Assembly: GCA_003216275.1 (NCBI GenBank)
Contig: QCJC01000014.1
Span: forward strand, 1 to 39,946
DNA: 39,946 nucleotides
From: Prochlorococcus sp. AG-402-P18
GTDB lineage: Bacteria > Cyanobacteriota > Cyanobacteriia > PCC-6307 > Cyanobiaceae
Reading direction: 5' to 3'
The notes under the pieces were generated by a model. The model made no database searches and was not told the DNA's origin. It saw nothing but the letters and a program-made list of their open reading frames with translations. A program made the translations under genes and the position numbers. Position 1 is the stretch's first letter, and the number at the start of each line of letters is the position of its first letter. Of this stretch, positions 18,231 through 28,033 are shown piece after piece.

Positions 18231-19471
18231 TCTGAGATTGCAATTCTTTTCATATTCTTTTCTGAAAAATTTAATACTTCTTTTCTAGCCCAATTGTCTA
18301 TTTCAAGAATTTCATTAAGACTTGGATGTAGATTAAGATCACGTTTATGTTTTTCGCAAATAGCCTCAATTACTTTTGGAATATCAATAAATTTAAATTT
18401 TTCTTCTAAAAATAATTCTACTGCTTTTTCATTAGCGGCATTAAGCACAGCTGGCATTGTGCCTCCGAGTTTCCCTGCATTATAAGCAAGTTCCATGCAA
18501 GGATATTTATTAGTATCTGGTTCTTTAAAAGTTAAATTACCTATTTCAGTGAGCTTTAATTTTGGCCAGGGTGTTTTAAGTCGAGAAGGCCAACTTAAGC
18601 AATATAAAATTGGGAGTTTCATATCTGGCCATCCCAATTGAGCTAAAACTGATGAATCATCCAACTCCACCATCGAATGAATGATACTTTGAGGATGAAT
18701 AATGATTTCGATTTGATCATATGGAAGCCCAAATAAATAATGCGCTTCAATTACTTCAAGACCCTTATTCATAAGGGTTGCAGAATCTACAGTTATTTTC
18801 CTTCCCATACTCCAATTAGGATGGCTAGTTGCATCCTTGACAGTTGCTTTTTCTAGATCTTCTGCTTTCCAATCTCTAAAAGCTCCTCCTGATGCAGTTA
18901 ATTGTATGGATTTAAATCCTGGAGTAGGTATTCCTGTTGAGAGCCTTGCATTCTCCGTCCATGGCGTTCCTTGGAGGCATTGGAAAATAGCTGAGTGTTC
19001 AGAATCTGCAGGTAATAGTCTACTTCCACTTTTTTTTAAAGCAGGAATGACTACAGGTCCTGCTGCAATTAGAGTTTCTTTATTTGCTAGAGCTAGATCT
19101 TTCCCTGCTTCAATAGCTGAAAGTGTTGGCAAGAGACCCGCACAGCCAACTATTCCAGTTACAACAAGATCTGCACTTGCCCAAGCTGCTGCGTTGTTAA
19201 GGCCTTCTGGTCCAGCCATTAATAAAGGCTTTTTGTCTATTTTTTTATCTTCAGACAGACTATTGATTCGAGTAGTCAGTTCTGATAAAAGCGATTCATT
19301 GGCTAGAGAAACAACTTCAGGTTGATGAGTCTCAATTTGTTTGATTAGCAAATCAAGGTTCTTTCCTGCTGTTAGTCCAACAATTTTGAATTGATCAGGA
19401 AACTCTTCTGCAATTTGAAGGGTTTGAGTTCCGATAGATCCTGTTGAGCCTAAAACGCTTATGGCTTTCAC
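18227..19471 (-). CDS. dxr: 1-deoxy-D-xylulose 5-phosphate reductoisomerase
   Basis: Dxr makes MEP from DXP with NADPH in the plastid-type isoprenoid pathway that feeds carotenoids, phytol and quinones. The N-terminal NADPH motif is [15 protein letters not shown] (residues 6-20). Metal and substrate motifs are [24 protein letters not shown] and [23 protein letters not shown], all intact, with the usual C-terminal helical domain. Length (414) is slightly above E. coli's 398. It is divergent from the sodium symporter gene (92 bases) and overlaps the hydrolase gene tail-to-tail. Confidence 0.97.
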   Translation of the reverse strand: MKAISVLGSTGSIGTQTLQIAEEFPDQFKIVGLTAGKNLDLLIKQIETHQPEVVSLANESLLSELTTRINSLSEDKKIDKKPLLMAGPEGLNNAAAWASADLVVTGIVGCAGLLPTLSAIEAGKDLALANKETLIAAGPVVIPALKKSGSRLLPADSEHSAIFQCLQGTPWTENARLSTGIPTPGFKSIQLTASGGAFRDWKAEDLEKATVKDATSHPNWSMGRKITVDSATLMNKGLEVIEAHYLFGLPYDQIEIIIHPQSIIHSMVELDDSSVLAQLGWPDMKLPILYCLSWPSRLKTPWPKLKLTEIGNLTFKEPDTNKYPCMELAYNAGKLGGTMPAVLNAANEKAVELFLEEKFKFIDIPKVIEAICEKHKRDLNLHPSLNEILEIDNWARKEVLNFSEKNMKRIAISD

Positions 19472-19563
19472 ATTGTGAAGGCAAGTATGTCCAGTCTCCC
19501 ATTTAAAGGTATAACCCAGTTATGTATTTACCAGTTTCTTCTGGATTTTAATAGAGATTTATC

Positions 19564-20883
19564 ATGCAAGAAAGGGAACAATGGAGATCGGGGCTTGGAT
19601 TCGCACTCGCTGCGGCTGGTAGCGCAGTAGGTCTTGGAAATCTTTGGGGTTTTGCTTATAGGTCATCTCAAGGCGGAGGACTTGCTTTTCTTATCCTTTA
19701 TATATTGGTTGTTTTAGTTGTTTGTCTGCCTGTTTTGGTGGCAGAAATGGTTCTAGGAAGGAGTACTGCGAGTAGTCCTTTTATTGCGCCAATTAAAGCT
19801 GCTGGGGAAAATTGGAAACCTTTAGGGTGGCTTTTTGCACTAGCTTCTTGTGGAATTCTCTCCTATTACGCAGTGATAATGGGATGGACAATTGATACTT
19901 TTTTCCATTCATTATTTATTGGCCTACCCTCAGACATGACAGAGGCTGGAGAATTCTTTGGTAAAATTAGTAGTGGTAATAGTGTTTTCGTAGGGCAAAT
20001 AATTAGCTTATTATTAACTGCTTTAGTTGTTGTTGCAGGAGTACGTGGTGGCATAGAAAAACTTACAAAATGGGCTATGCCATTTTTATTTGTTTTGCTT
20101 TTGATATTAGCCATATGGGCTGCAACTTTATCTGGTGCTTGGGAGGGGTATACATCATTTTTACTGAAATGGGATGCATCTCAGCTTTTTGATAAAAACA
20201 CAATTAGTAATGCATTCAAGCAAGCTTTCTTTTCCTTGAGCTTGGGTATAGGAATCATGGTTGCCTATTCTTCATATTTAAGTCGTAAAAATCACCTTCC
20301 TAAAGAAGCTTTAAGAGTCGCTACTTTGGATACTGCTGTTGGTTTACTAGCAGGACTGATTACATTCCCAGTTGTAATGAGCTTTGGTTTGAAAGATGTT
20401 GTAAGTGAATCAACAGTTGGAACTTTATTTATTGCTCTTCCAACTGGATTTGCAAATCTTGGATTATTTGGGAGATTGATTGCAGCTGTTTTCTTTGGAT
20501 TGGCTTTTATAGCTGCTATTACTTCTTCTGTTTCATTGATGGAAGTACCAGTATCTTCTTTTATGGACAGGCTTAATTGGAGCAGGAATAAGGCAGTTTG
20601 GACTTCAACACTATTAATTTTCTTGATTGGAATTCCTTCTGCCATCTCTACCGACTTTTTAGGGAAGTCAGATGCTATTTGTAATACTCTTTTGATATTA
20701 GGTGGCCTTCTGATCTCAATTCTTTTGGGTTGGATCATTCCAAATCGTTATGATGAGGATCTTTCTAATTCTAATTTAAGAGTTAGAAGGTATCTAAAAT
20801 TTATGCTTCGCTGGGTATCTCCACCCGTTATTGCAATAGGTCTCTATTTAACAGTGTTATCAACAATAGAAACACTTGCTTAA
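19564..20883 (+). CDS. Sodium-dependent transporter, NSS (SNF) family
   Basis: Members of this LeuT-fold family use the sodium gradient to take up amino acids or related solutes. The protein has about eleven hydrophobic helices. The first holds the family signature GFALAAAGSAVGLGNLWGF followed by GGGLAFLILY, including the unwound sodium site. Length (439) is that of the bacterial 11-12-helix type. The substrate cannot be read; the nearest known relatives include LeuT (leucine) and TnaT (tryptophan). It ends one base before the convergent cysS gene. The ATG at 19564 is the only suitable start. Confidence 0.92.
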   Translation: MQEREQWRSGLGFALAAAGSAVGLGNLWGFAYRSSQGGGLAFLILYILVVLVVCLPVLVAEMVLGRSTASSPFIAPIKAAGENWKPLGWLFALASCGILSYYAVIMGWTIDTFFHSLFIGLPSDMTEAGEFFGKISSGNSVFVGQIISLLLTALVVVAGVRGGIEKLTKWAMPFLFVLLLILAIWAATLSGAWEGYTSFLLKWDASQLFDKNTISNAFKQAFFSLSLGIGIMVAYSSYLSRKNHLPKEALRVATLDTAVGLLAGLITFPVVMSFGLKDVVSESTVGTLFIALPTGFANLGLFGRLIAAVFFGLAFIAAITSSVSLMEVPVSSFMDRLNWSRNKAVWTSTLLIFLIGIPSAISTDFLGKSDAICNTLLILGGLLISILLGWIIPNRYDEDLSNSNLRVRRYLKFMLRWVSPPVIAIGLYLTVLSTIETLA

Positions 20884-20884
20884 T

Positions 20885-22381
20885 CTAATTCTGTTTCCAT
20901 TCAGTTATACCTCCAGGTTTATCTATTAACTCAATTCCGATATCTTTTAATTCAGCTCTTATTTTATCAGCGAGCAAAAAGTCTTTATTGGATTTTGCTA
21001 AAGATCTGTTTTTTATAAGTCCTTCAATTTTAATGGTGTCAAATTTAGTTACCTTGATTTGATGTTCCTGATTTAAATTTACTTTTAAGCCCAGAACCCC
21101 TGCTAACTCAGAAAGTAACTCCCATTTATTAAAAACTTGATTCAAAATATCTTGGTCAACTTCATGGATATTTTTGTCTTTTAAAAAAATTATGTATTTT
21201 CTAATAGGTTGAGACAGTTCAAAAAGAACAGATAAAGCTCCAGATGTATTCAAATCATCATCCATATATTTTTCAAAGTTTGATAATAATTTAAATGAGT
21301 CTTCATCAAGTTTTCCGTTGATAGCTTTTTTTACAGGTTTATCTAGGTTGATTTTATTTATGTTTTGATCTTTAATTTTGAAAATATAACCGAAAGATAG
21401 GCAATTATTTAATCTTTCCCATCCTTTTGCAGCAGCTTTTAGTGCTTCTTCAGTAAAATCTAAGGGCTTTCGATAATTAGTTTGTAATACAAAAAATCTC
21501 AAAGTCATCGGTGAAATCCCTTCATCTAATAAAGATCTAATCGTTGTAAAATTACCTAGTGATTTACTCATCTTTTCACCTCCTACATTAACCATTCCAT
21601 TGTGAAGCCAGTATCTCGCTAACTCTTTTCCATTGCAGGCTTCCGATTGAGCTATTTCATTCTCATGATGAGGAAATATTAGGTCTGATCCACCGAGGTG
21701 AATATCAATACTTTCACCTAATTCTTGTTTAACCATCGCTGAACACTCAATATGCCAACCTGGTCTTCCATGTCCCCAAGGAGAAGAATAACTAACCTCG
21801 CTTGAGCTGGACTTTTTCCAAAGAGCAAAGTCAAGTGAATTCTTTTTACTTTTTTTTTGATTAATTTTTAAACGTCCAGCTGCATTGTCTATCTGATCCT
21901 CAATTTCTCTACCACTGAGCTTTCCATAGTTTTTATGTTTATCTACTGAAAAATAAACATCACCATTTGATGAGTAAGCTATTTTCTTTTTTTCTAATTC
22001 TTCTATGAAATTAATAATTTGATGGAGGCATTTTGTTGCTCTTGGCATGCTACTTGGTCTAAGAATGGAGAGTGTATCCATATCCTTATGAAATTCATCA
22101 ATATTTCTTTCACTTAATTCATCAGTAGAACATCCTTCTTTCTTTGCTCGATTAATAATTTTATCATCAATATCTGTGAAGTTTTGCACGAATTTAACTT
22201 CAAATCCTTTCCAGATTAAGAACCGTCTTAGTACATCCCAATTAAGATAACTTCTTGCATGACCAAGGTGACAAAGATCATAAACAGTTACACCACAACA
22301 ATATATTTTAACTTGATTAGGATTTATAGTAATAAAATCCTCTTTCTTTTTGGAAAGGGTGTTTGTGAATTTTAAGGACAA
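20885..22381 (-). CDS. cysS: Cysteinyl-tRNA synthetase
   Basis: This class I synthetase charges tRNA-Cys. Residues 26-41 hold the zinc Cys29 (YCCGVTVYD) and the HIGH variant HLGH (38-41). Further zinc ligands lie in HIECSAM and FPHHENEIAQSEA, and the KMSKS loop is intact as GEKMSKSLGNF. The C-terminal helical domain carries the anticodon-binding region. Length (498) is normal, with a Lys/Asn-rich insertion near 375 that is common in AT-rich genomes. It is last in a minus-strand run with the efflux adaptor and polA, 43 bases after polA. Confidence 0.97.
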   Translation of the reverse strand: MSLKFTNTLSKKKEDFITINPNQVKIYCCGVTVYDLCHLGHARSYLNWDVLRRFLIWKGFEVKFVQNFTDIDDKIINRAKKEGCSTDELSERNIDEFHKDMDTLSILRPSSMPRATKCLHQIINFIEELEKKKIAYSSNGDVYFSVDKHKNYGKLSGREIEDQIDNAAGRLKINQKKSKKNSLDFALWKKSSSSEVSYSSPWGHGRPGWHIECSAMVKQELGESIDIHLGGSDLIFPHHENEIAQSEACNGKELARYWLHNGMVNVGGEKMSKSLGNFTTIRSLLDEGISPMTLRFFVLQTNYRKPLDFTEEALKAAAKGWERLNNCLSFGYIFKIKDQNINKINLDKPVKKAINGKLDEDSFKLLSNFEKYMDDDLNTSGALSVLFELSQPIRKYIIFLKDKNIHEVDQDILNQVFNKWELLSELAGVLGLKVNLNQEHQIKVTKFDTIKIEGLIKNRSLAKSNKDFLLADKIRAELKDIGIELIDKPGGITEWKQN

Positions 22382-22424
22382 TTTCTTAAATGAAAATGTG
22401 AGAAATTATTGAATTTGTTAGCAA

Positions 22425-25385
22425 CTATTTTGCCTCCATCCAATTTACTCCAACGCCAGTTTCAACGATAAGAGGAACGCTAAGTTTTACAGCATTTTCC
22501 ATAGTATTTTGTACAAGGAGTTTTGCTTCCTCCAAATCTTTTGGATCAACTTCTAGCACGAGTTCATCATGCACTTGAAGCAGGATTTTGGCTGCTAATC
22601 CAGTCTTTCTCAAAGCAGAGTGCAAGTTAATCATTGCAATCTTAATTATGTCTGCACTTGAGCCTTGAATAGGTGCATTTGCCGCGGCTCTTAGTTGCTG
22701 TGCTTCCAGTCCTGCTCTTCTAGCCGTTGTTAAATCAATTTCATTCGCTGGTGTTCCCAAAAGTCTTCCAAGTCCATTTTTATTGAAATGAAAATATCGT
22801 CTTCTCCCAAGCAATGTTTCAACAAAACCTTGGCTAAGAGCCAGTCTTTCTTGATATTCTAAAAATTTAAAAACTGCTGGATAACGTTCTTTGTATCGAC
22901 TTAAAAAATATTTTGCTTCAATTAATGATACTCCTGTCGATCTTGCAAACCTTTGAGCCCCCATGCCATAAATAACTCCAAAATTTATTGTTTTTCCTAT
23001 TCTTCTTTCATCATCGTCAATGTTATCTTTCTCAAATAAAATTTTTGCTGTTAAAGAGTGTACATCTTCGTTTTTTAAGTAAGCATTTTTTAGAACTTCT
23101 TCACCTGAAAGATGTGTGAGTATGCGAAGTTCAATTTGTGAATAATCTGCACTTAAAAGTTTCCAATCTTTTTGGGGAAGAAAAGATTTTCTTATTCTTC
23201 TACTAAATTCAGTCCTGACAGGAATATTTTGGAGATTGGGATTGCTGCTACTTAATCTCCCGGTAGCGGTGACGGCTTGATTGAAATCTGTATGTACTCT
23301 TCCAGTTTCTTTTTCAATAAGCTGAGGTAACGCATCTACGTAAGTATTAAGTAATTTACTTATGGTGCGATGTTCAATGATCATTTTTACTATTGGATGG
23401 TCTGATTCAAGTTTTTCTAATACACCTGCATCTGTACTCCATCCTGTTTTTGTTTTTCTTGATTTCTTCCTATCCAAATCAAGCTTTTCAAAAAGTAATT
23501 CACCTAGTTGTTTAGGAGATGAAAGGTTAAATTCATTTCCTGCAATCTTATATACTTCCTCCTCGATAGAAGTTAATGTTTTTGTTAGTTCTAAGGACAA
23601 ATCTTTTAAATAAGGAGTATCAATAGTTATTCCAGTAGATTCAATGTCAGCTAATACTTCCTCAAGTGGTTGTTCAACTTCTTTAAGTAATTGTATTAAT
23701 TTTATACTCGTTTCTTTTAATCTTTTAACATAAATAACTGCTAATCTTCTTGTTAAATAAACGTCCATACCACAATACATACTTGCAGTCTTAATGTCCA
23801 CATAGGAGAAGTCTTCTCCTTTTTTTACAACATCAGAAAAACTATTTGGTTTAAATCCGAATTCTCTATAAGCAATTTCATCTAAACTATGTTTAAGTGT
23901 TGCATCGTATACATAGTCTGCCAGTAAAGTATCTATGACAACTCCATTTAATATGATCCCATGCCTTAACAAAATCAGTCTGTCGTATTTTGTGTTTTGA
24001 AGAGTTTTTGGATTCTCTCTGCTAGAGAACCAGTCTTGAAGGGCATAAATAACTTCTTCAATCTTTAATTGATTTATATGATTAGTTTCTAATAAACTTT
24101 CTTCTTTCGTTCTGTGTCCAATTGGTATGTAAACTATATCTTGTAACGATGCACCAAAACAAAATCCTAACCCGACAAGTTCAGCTTTAAAAGGATTCAA
24201 ACTCGTTGTTTCGGTGTCAATGGCTATTGGTTCTGAAGCGTCTGTATGTTTCATTATCTTTGCAACAAACTTATTAAGTTCTTCTAGATTGTTGATGATA
24301 TTTGGCTCTATCTGAGGAATCTTTTTTGTCTCATTAAGAGTAGTTGGTTCACTATCTTTAACCTTATTAATAATAATTTTAGTTTCTATTGAAGCAGGAT
24401 TAATATCTTTTTTTGATATTCCCTCCTTGGAAAATAGAGCTTTAAATGTTGAAACTTGTTTTAATAAACTATATAATTCAAGCTTTTCAAGATTTTCAGC
24501 TAGTTTTGATTCATTAATACCCTCTAAGTTATGATCTATTTTTGGCTTAATAGGAATTTTAATCAATATTTCTGCAAGTTTTCTTGAGAGATAAGCATTA
24601 TCTTTATCTGCTTTTAGTTTTAATCTTACAGCTCCTTTTATGGCTCCTCTTTGAGCTTTCTCGCCTTCTTTTTCTAACTCTTGGAGTGACTTATAGACTC
24701 CATCAAGATCATTGTTTTCGTTTAAAAGATTTATTGCTGTTTTTGGACCAACTCCTTTGACGCCTGGAATATTATCTGAACTATCACCAGTTAAAGCTTT
24801 CAGATCAATAACTTTGCTTGGATTGACTCCGAGCTTCTCTCTTACGCCTTCTTCATTAATCAGTTTAGGATTTCCGCTTTTTGCATAAGGACCTCCACCC
24901 ATATACAAAACAGCGATGTCTCTTTTGTCATCCACTAATTGGAATAGGTCTCTATCTCCAGAAAGGATTCTGACACTCCAACCTTTTTCAGCGGCATCAT
25001 TCGCTAGTGTCCCTAAGACATCATCCGCTTCATATCCTGGGGCTTTGCAGATGGATAGATTTAGACTTCCTTTGAGAATATCTTCAAGCTGATCTAAATC
25101 TTGAAAAAAGATATCTGGCGCTACATCCCTATTGGCTTTATAGTTTGGATCTTCCTTGTGGCGAAATGTTGGCTCAGCAGTATCAAAGGCAATTGTAATT
25201 CCTTTAGGTTTGATAGATTTGCAATTATCTAAAAGGCTTTTTAGAAAACCATAGGTAACACTCGTAGGAAATCCGTCTTTTGTAGTGAGACCTCCTTCAC
25301 CTCCTTTACTAAAAGCATAAAAACTTCTAAATGCTAGAGAATGACCATCAATCAATAACAAAGTTGGCTTTTTTATTTCTTTCAT
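22425..25385 (-). CDS. polA: DNA polymerase I
   Basis: Pol I removes RNA primers and fills gaps. All three domains are present. The 5'-3' nuclease/FEN domain (1-300) has YEADDVLGTLA and LTGDSSDNIPGVKGVG. The 3'-5' exonuclease (about 380-560) keeps its acidic set: D390 and E392 in IAIDTETTS, D468 in NTKYDRL and D541 in YCGMD, so proofreading should be active. The polymerase domain (from about 620) has motif A DYSQIELRIL (D747), motif B RRIGKTINFGVIYGMG and motif C QVHDELVLEV. Length is 986. It follows the adaptor gene by 26 bases and precedes cysS, probably as one transcript. Confidence 0.98.
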   Translation of the reverse strand: MKEIKKPTLLLIDGHSLAFRSFYAFSKGGEGGLTTKDGFPTSVTYGFLKSLLDNCKSIKPKGITIAFDTAEPTFRHKEDPNYKANRDVAPDIFFQDLDQLEDILKGSLNLSICKAPGYEADDVLGTLANDAAEKGWSVRILSGDRDLFQLVDDKRDIAVLYMGGGPYAKSGNPKLINEEGVREKLGVNPSKVIDLKALTGDSSDNIPGVKGVGPKTAINLLNENNDLDGVYKSLQELEKEGEKAQRGAIKGAVRLKLKADKDNAYLSRKLAEILIKIPIKPKIDHNLEGINESKLAENLEKLELYSLLKQVSTFKALFSKEGISKKDINPASIETKIIINKVKDSEPTTLNETKKIPQIEPNIINNLEELNKFVAKIMKHTDASEPIAIDTETTSLNPFKAELVGLGFCFGASLQDIVYIPIGHRTKEESLLETNHINQLKIEEVIYALQDWFSSRENPKTLQNTKYDRLILLRHGIILNGVVIDTLLADYVYDATLKHSLDEIAYREFGFKPNSFSDVVKKGEDFSYVDIKTASMYCGMDVYLTRRLAVIYVKRLKETSIKLIQLLKEVEQPLEEVLADIESTGITIDTPYLKDLSLELTKTLTSIEEEVYKIAGNEFNLSSPKQLGELLFEKLDLDRKKSRKTKTGWSTDAGVLEKLESDHPIVKMIIEHRTISKLLNTYVDALPQLIEKETGRVHTDFNQAVTATGRLSSSNPNLQNIPVRTEFSRRIRKSFLPQKDWKLLSADYSQIELRILTHLSGEEVLKNAYLKNEDVHSLTAKILFEKDNIDDDERRIGKTINFGVIYGMGAQRFARSTGVSLIEAKYFLSRYKERYPAVFKFLEYQERLALSQGFVETLLGRRRYFHFNKNGLGRLLGTPANEIDLTTARRAGLEAQQLRAAANAPIQGSSADIIKIAMINLHSALRKTGLAAKILLQVHDELVLEVDPKDLEEAKLLVQNTMENAVKLSVPLIVETGVGVNWMEAK

Positions 25386-25411
25386 GAGTCATTCAGGTTG
25401 GGAATAATATA

Positions 25412-26485
25412 TTATTTTTTTCTTTTTTTAGCCCATGGTGGAAGATTAATAAAAACTCTATCTCCTGGGTTTAATCCAGATATTATGGCAGTCTTACTGC
25501 CACTACTTGTTCCTAATTCAACTTTTTTAAATTTTGGTTGATTTTTCTCGCCTGGTATTAAAACTCCTACTTTCCCCTCTTCAGTGACAATTGCTACAGT
25601 TGGAATAAGCGTACTGATTTTGGTTGCTCCTGTTTCAAAGTTGATATCAGAAGTCATTCCCAGTCGTAAATTTTTAGGCCTTTTGTTTAAAAACAACGTC
25701 ACTTCAAATGAGGTTACATTGTTGTTTCTTATTGCACTTGGTGAGATTTTGGAAACAACAGCTTTATAACGCTTATCAGGAAAAGCATCTACTATTATTG
25801 TCGCTTCTTGACCAGTCTCAATCCTGCCTATATCACTCTCAGGAACTTTCGCAACTATTTCCAGGCCTTGAGAAAGTTTAACTATTGATGAACTGGTTGC
25901 TCCTCCTTCTCTTGATGATGAGGCTGATGTCGTAGGAGTTACAAATGCGCCAGGGACAGCGTATCTACTTGTTATGGTGCCTTTGAAGGGTGCCTTTATA
26001 TTTGTCTCATTTTCTTCAACTTCTATTTGTTTAAATTTGGCTTCGCTTCTTAAAAACTTATTTTTATATTCTTCATACTCTTCGGCACTTATAGCACCTT
26101 CAGAAAAAAGCATTTTTCTTCTTAAGTAGCTTGCCTTTTGTGTCTCATAATTAGCTCTTAGCTCGTCAATTCTATATTTCAAGTCTCCGAAATCCATTTT
26201 TGCAATAAGATCTCCTTGTTGAACCTGATCTCCTTCATCCACAAATATCTCATTAAGTATTCCCTGTCTTTTAGGGCTTACATTTACACTTTTATTTGCT
26301 TTTAATTCACCACTTGCGGTGATCAGTCCAGGCAAGCTTCCACTTTCAGCTGCAATTGTAAATCCAGTAATGTCTTTATTAGACCTATTTGCATCTTTAA
26401 GTTTAAAACTAATGCCACTAACGGTTAAAACAGATAGTGCGATAAGTCCTACAACTTTTTTCTTTTTTAAATTTTTCCAAATCAT
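25412..26485 (-). CDS. HlyD/RND-type membrane fusion (adaptor) protein
   Basis: Periplasmic adaptors of this type link an inner-membrane pump (ABC or RND) to an outer-membrane channel. Residues 11-27 form an N-terminal anchor. A split lipoyl/biotinyl domain follows (SVNVSPKRQGILNEIFVDEGDQVQQGDLIAKMD and, after the hairpin, NIKAPFKGTITSRYAVPGAFV), with a short alpha-helical hairpin (about 103-155) between. A beta-barrel and a membrane-proximal domain end in SGLNPGDRVFINLP. A Ser-rich insert lies near 185-200. No pump gene is adjacent, so the partner and substrate are unknown. It is the first gene of the polA-cysS run and divergent from ychF (167 bases). Confidence 0.9.
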   Translation of the reverse strand: MIWKNLKKKKVVGLIALSVLTVSGISFKLKDANRSNKDITGFTIAAESGSLPGLITASGELKANKSVNVSPKRQGILNEIFVDEGDQVQQGDLIAKMDFGDLKYRIDELRANYETQKASYLRRKMLFSEGAISAEEYEEYKNKFLRSEAKFKQIEVEENETNIKAPFKGTITSRYAVPGAFVTPTTSASSSREGGATSSSIVKLSQGLEIVAKVPESDIGRIETGQEATIIVDAFPDKRYKAVVSKISPSAIRNNNVTSFEVTLFLNKRPKNLRLGMTSDINFETGATKISTLIPTVAIVTEEGKVGVLIPGEKNQPKFKKVELGTSSGSKTAIISGLNPGDRVFINLPPWAKKRKK

Positions 26486-26652
26486 TTTGCGAAAATTAAT
26501 TGCTCAAGAGCTTTAGAAGTTTTGATCAAGTGAAGAAAAAGCTTAAAAAACTTTCCTTTGGAGATTTATAACTATATTTTCGCTGTTAATGGGCACGATT
26601 GGGTTTAATTTGGTCAAATTAATCAACTGGGATCCTTCAAAGATCCATTTCA

Positions 26653-27744
26653 ATGCTTAAGGCCGGAATTGTTGGACTCCCCAATGTGGGCAAGTCTACT
26701 TTGTTCAACGCTCTTGTCGCGAATGCTCAAGCTCAAGCAGCAAACTTTCCTTTTTGCACGATTGAACCCAATGTCGGTTCTGTTTCAGTACCTGATCAAC
26801 GTTTGAATTTGCTTGGTGAACTCAGTAAGAGCAAACAAATTGTTCCAACTAAAATTGAGTTTGTTGATATTGCCGGTCTTGTTAAGGGGGCAAGTAAGGG
26901 AGAAGGACTTGGAAATAAATTCTTAGCAAATATAAGAGAGGTAGATGCAATAGTTCATGTAATTAGATGTTTTAGTGATGATGATGTTGTGCATGTATCG
27001 GGATCAGTAGACCCATCAAGGGATATTGAGATAATAAATTTAGAATTAGCTTTGTCTGATTTAAATCAAATAGAAAAAAGAAGAACAAGATTAAAAAAAC
27101 AATTAGCTACTAGTAAGGAAGCGAAGTTAGAAGACGAAATATTAGAGAAGTTAGCTTTAGGATTGGAAAATGAGAATGCAGTTAGGAGTGTTTCATTAAC
27201 TGAGGGAGAGAAAAAATTAATTAAACCATTGGGTTTACTAACTCAAAAACCAATTATTTATGCAACTAATCTTGGTGAGGATGAGCTTGCAAAGGGGAAT
27301 TCTTTTTCAGAAGAAGTAAATATTCTTGCAACTAAAGAAGGTTCTGAATGTGTAAAAATTTCAGCTCAAGTTGAAGCAGAGTTGATTGAATTGGGGGAGG
27401 AGGAAAGAGATGATTATTTAAATGGACTAGGTGTAGAGGAAGGCGGTTTAATTAGTCTAATTAAAGCTACTTATCGATTGCTGGGCTTGAGTACATATTT
27501 CACTACTGGAGAAAAAGAAACAAAAGCTTGGACTATCTCTGACGGCATGACAGCACCACAAGCGGCTGGGGTGATTCATACAGACTTTGAAAAGGGTTTT
27601 ATTCGAGCCCAAACAATTTCATATAAAAAGCTATTGGAAGCTGGATCTTTATCTGAAGCTCGAAATAAAGGTTGGCTAAGAAGTGAGGGGAAAGAATATG
27701 TAGTAAACGAAGGCGATGTTATGGAGTTTTTATTCAACGTATAA
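26653..27744 (+). CDS. ychF: Redox-responsive GTPase/ATPase YchF (Obg-like)
   Basis: YchF is a conserved P-loop NTPase that binds ribosomes and prefers ATP. It has the G1 motif GLPNVGKST (8-16), the switch region with EFVDIAGLVKGASKGEGLGN, the atypical G4 region YATNLGED and a C-terminal TGS domain (GAKVIHTDF equivalent AAGVIHTDFEKGF) ending GDVMEFLFNV. Length (363) is standard. Its 3' end is special here: the last seven codons and about 65 bases beyond are repeated several times downstream, and the repeats are described separately. The protein itself is intact. A 23-codon mini-ORF (26589-26660) overlaps its start, probably by chance. Confidence 0.97.
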   Translation: MLKAGIVGLPNVGKSTLFNALVANAQAQAANFPFCTIEPNVGSVSVPDQRLNLLGELSKSKQIVPTKIEFVDIAGLVKGASKGEGLGNKFLANIREVDAIVHVIRCFSDDDVVHVSGSVDPSRDIEIINLELALSDLNQIEKRRTRLKKQLATSKEAKLEDEILEKLALGLENENAVRSVSLTEGEKKLIKPLGLLTQKPIIYATNLGEDELAKGNSFSEEVNILATKEGSECVKISAQVEAELIELGEEERDDYLNGLGVEEGGLISLIKATYRLLGLSTYFTTGEKETKAWTISDGMTAPQAAGVIHTDFEKGFIRAQTISYKKLLEAGSLSEARNKGWLRSEGKEYVVNEGDVMEFLFNV

Positions 27745-27808
27745 GCATCCAGTCATAGCAAGGGTTTTCAGCGATTTTTATAGCTATTCTAACTTTATTC
27801 TAACTTCT
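27718..27808 (+). repeat. Cassette repeat R0: 3' end of ychF plus right arm (attL-like half)
   Basis: GAGTTTTTATTCAACGT in the last ychF codons is shared with the repeats at 31381 and 32330; 23 bases (27718-27740) are identical to the copy at 31456-31478. The bases after the stop match the right arm of the other copies: AGTCATAGCAAGGGTTTTCA, then TTCTAAC at about 27787 and 27798. The left arm is absent; coding sequence stands in its place. So this is a half site whose left side is ychF. Confidence 0.82.
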
Positions 27809-28033
27809 GAATTATTTTAGAAATTTTTTTTAGTTATTTTCTCTCTAAACATGCATAACCTTAAGTTCGTTCGATGCTTGAGATTTATGAGGAAATAATA
27901 GAAGATCATGCAAGAACTGTATTTTAATATACTTAAATCATAAACTGGAGATATTTAAATTCTTTTTTGTATTTTTAGCTACCTGAATAATTGCTGGCTT
28001 GATTCATATTTAATTAACTAATTGGAGGTTGAT
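27809..28033. other. Leader region of the ATP-grasp operon
   Basis: No gene is seen between the ychF repeat and the operon. The region is AT-rich. GGAGG at 28024-28028 is the ribosome binding site of the next gene; no clear -35/-10 pair can be chosen. Confidence 0.45.

Noticed and set aside
27745-28033. Small gene between ychF and the ATP-grasp gene
   Set aside because: No frame with a reasonable start and length; the region is explained by the repeat's right arm and the operon leader.
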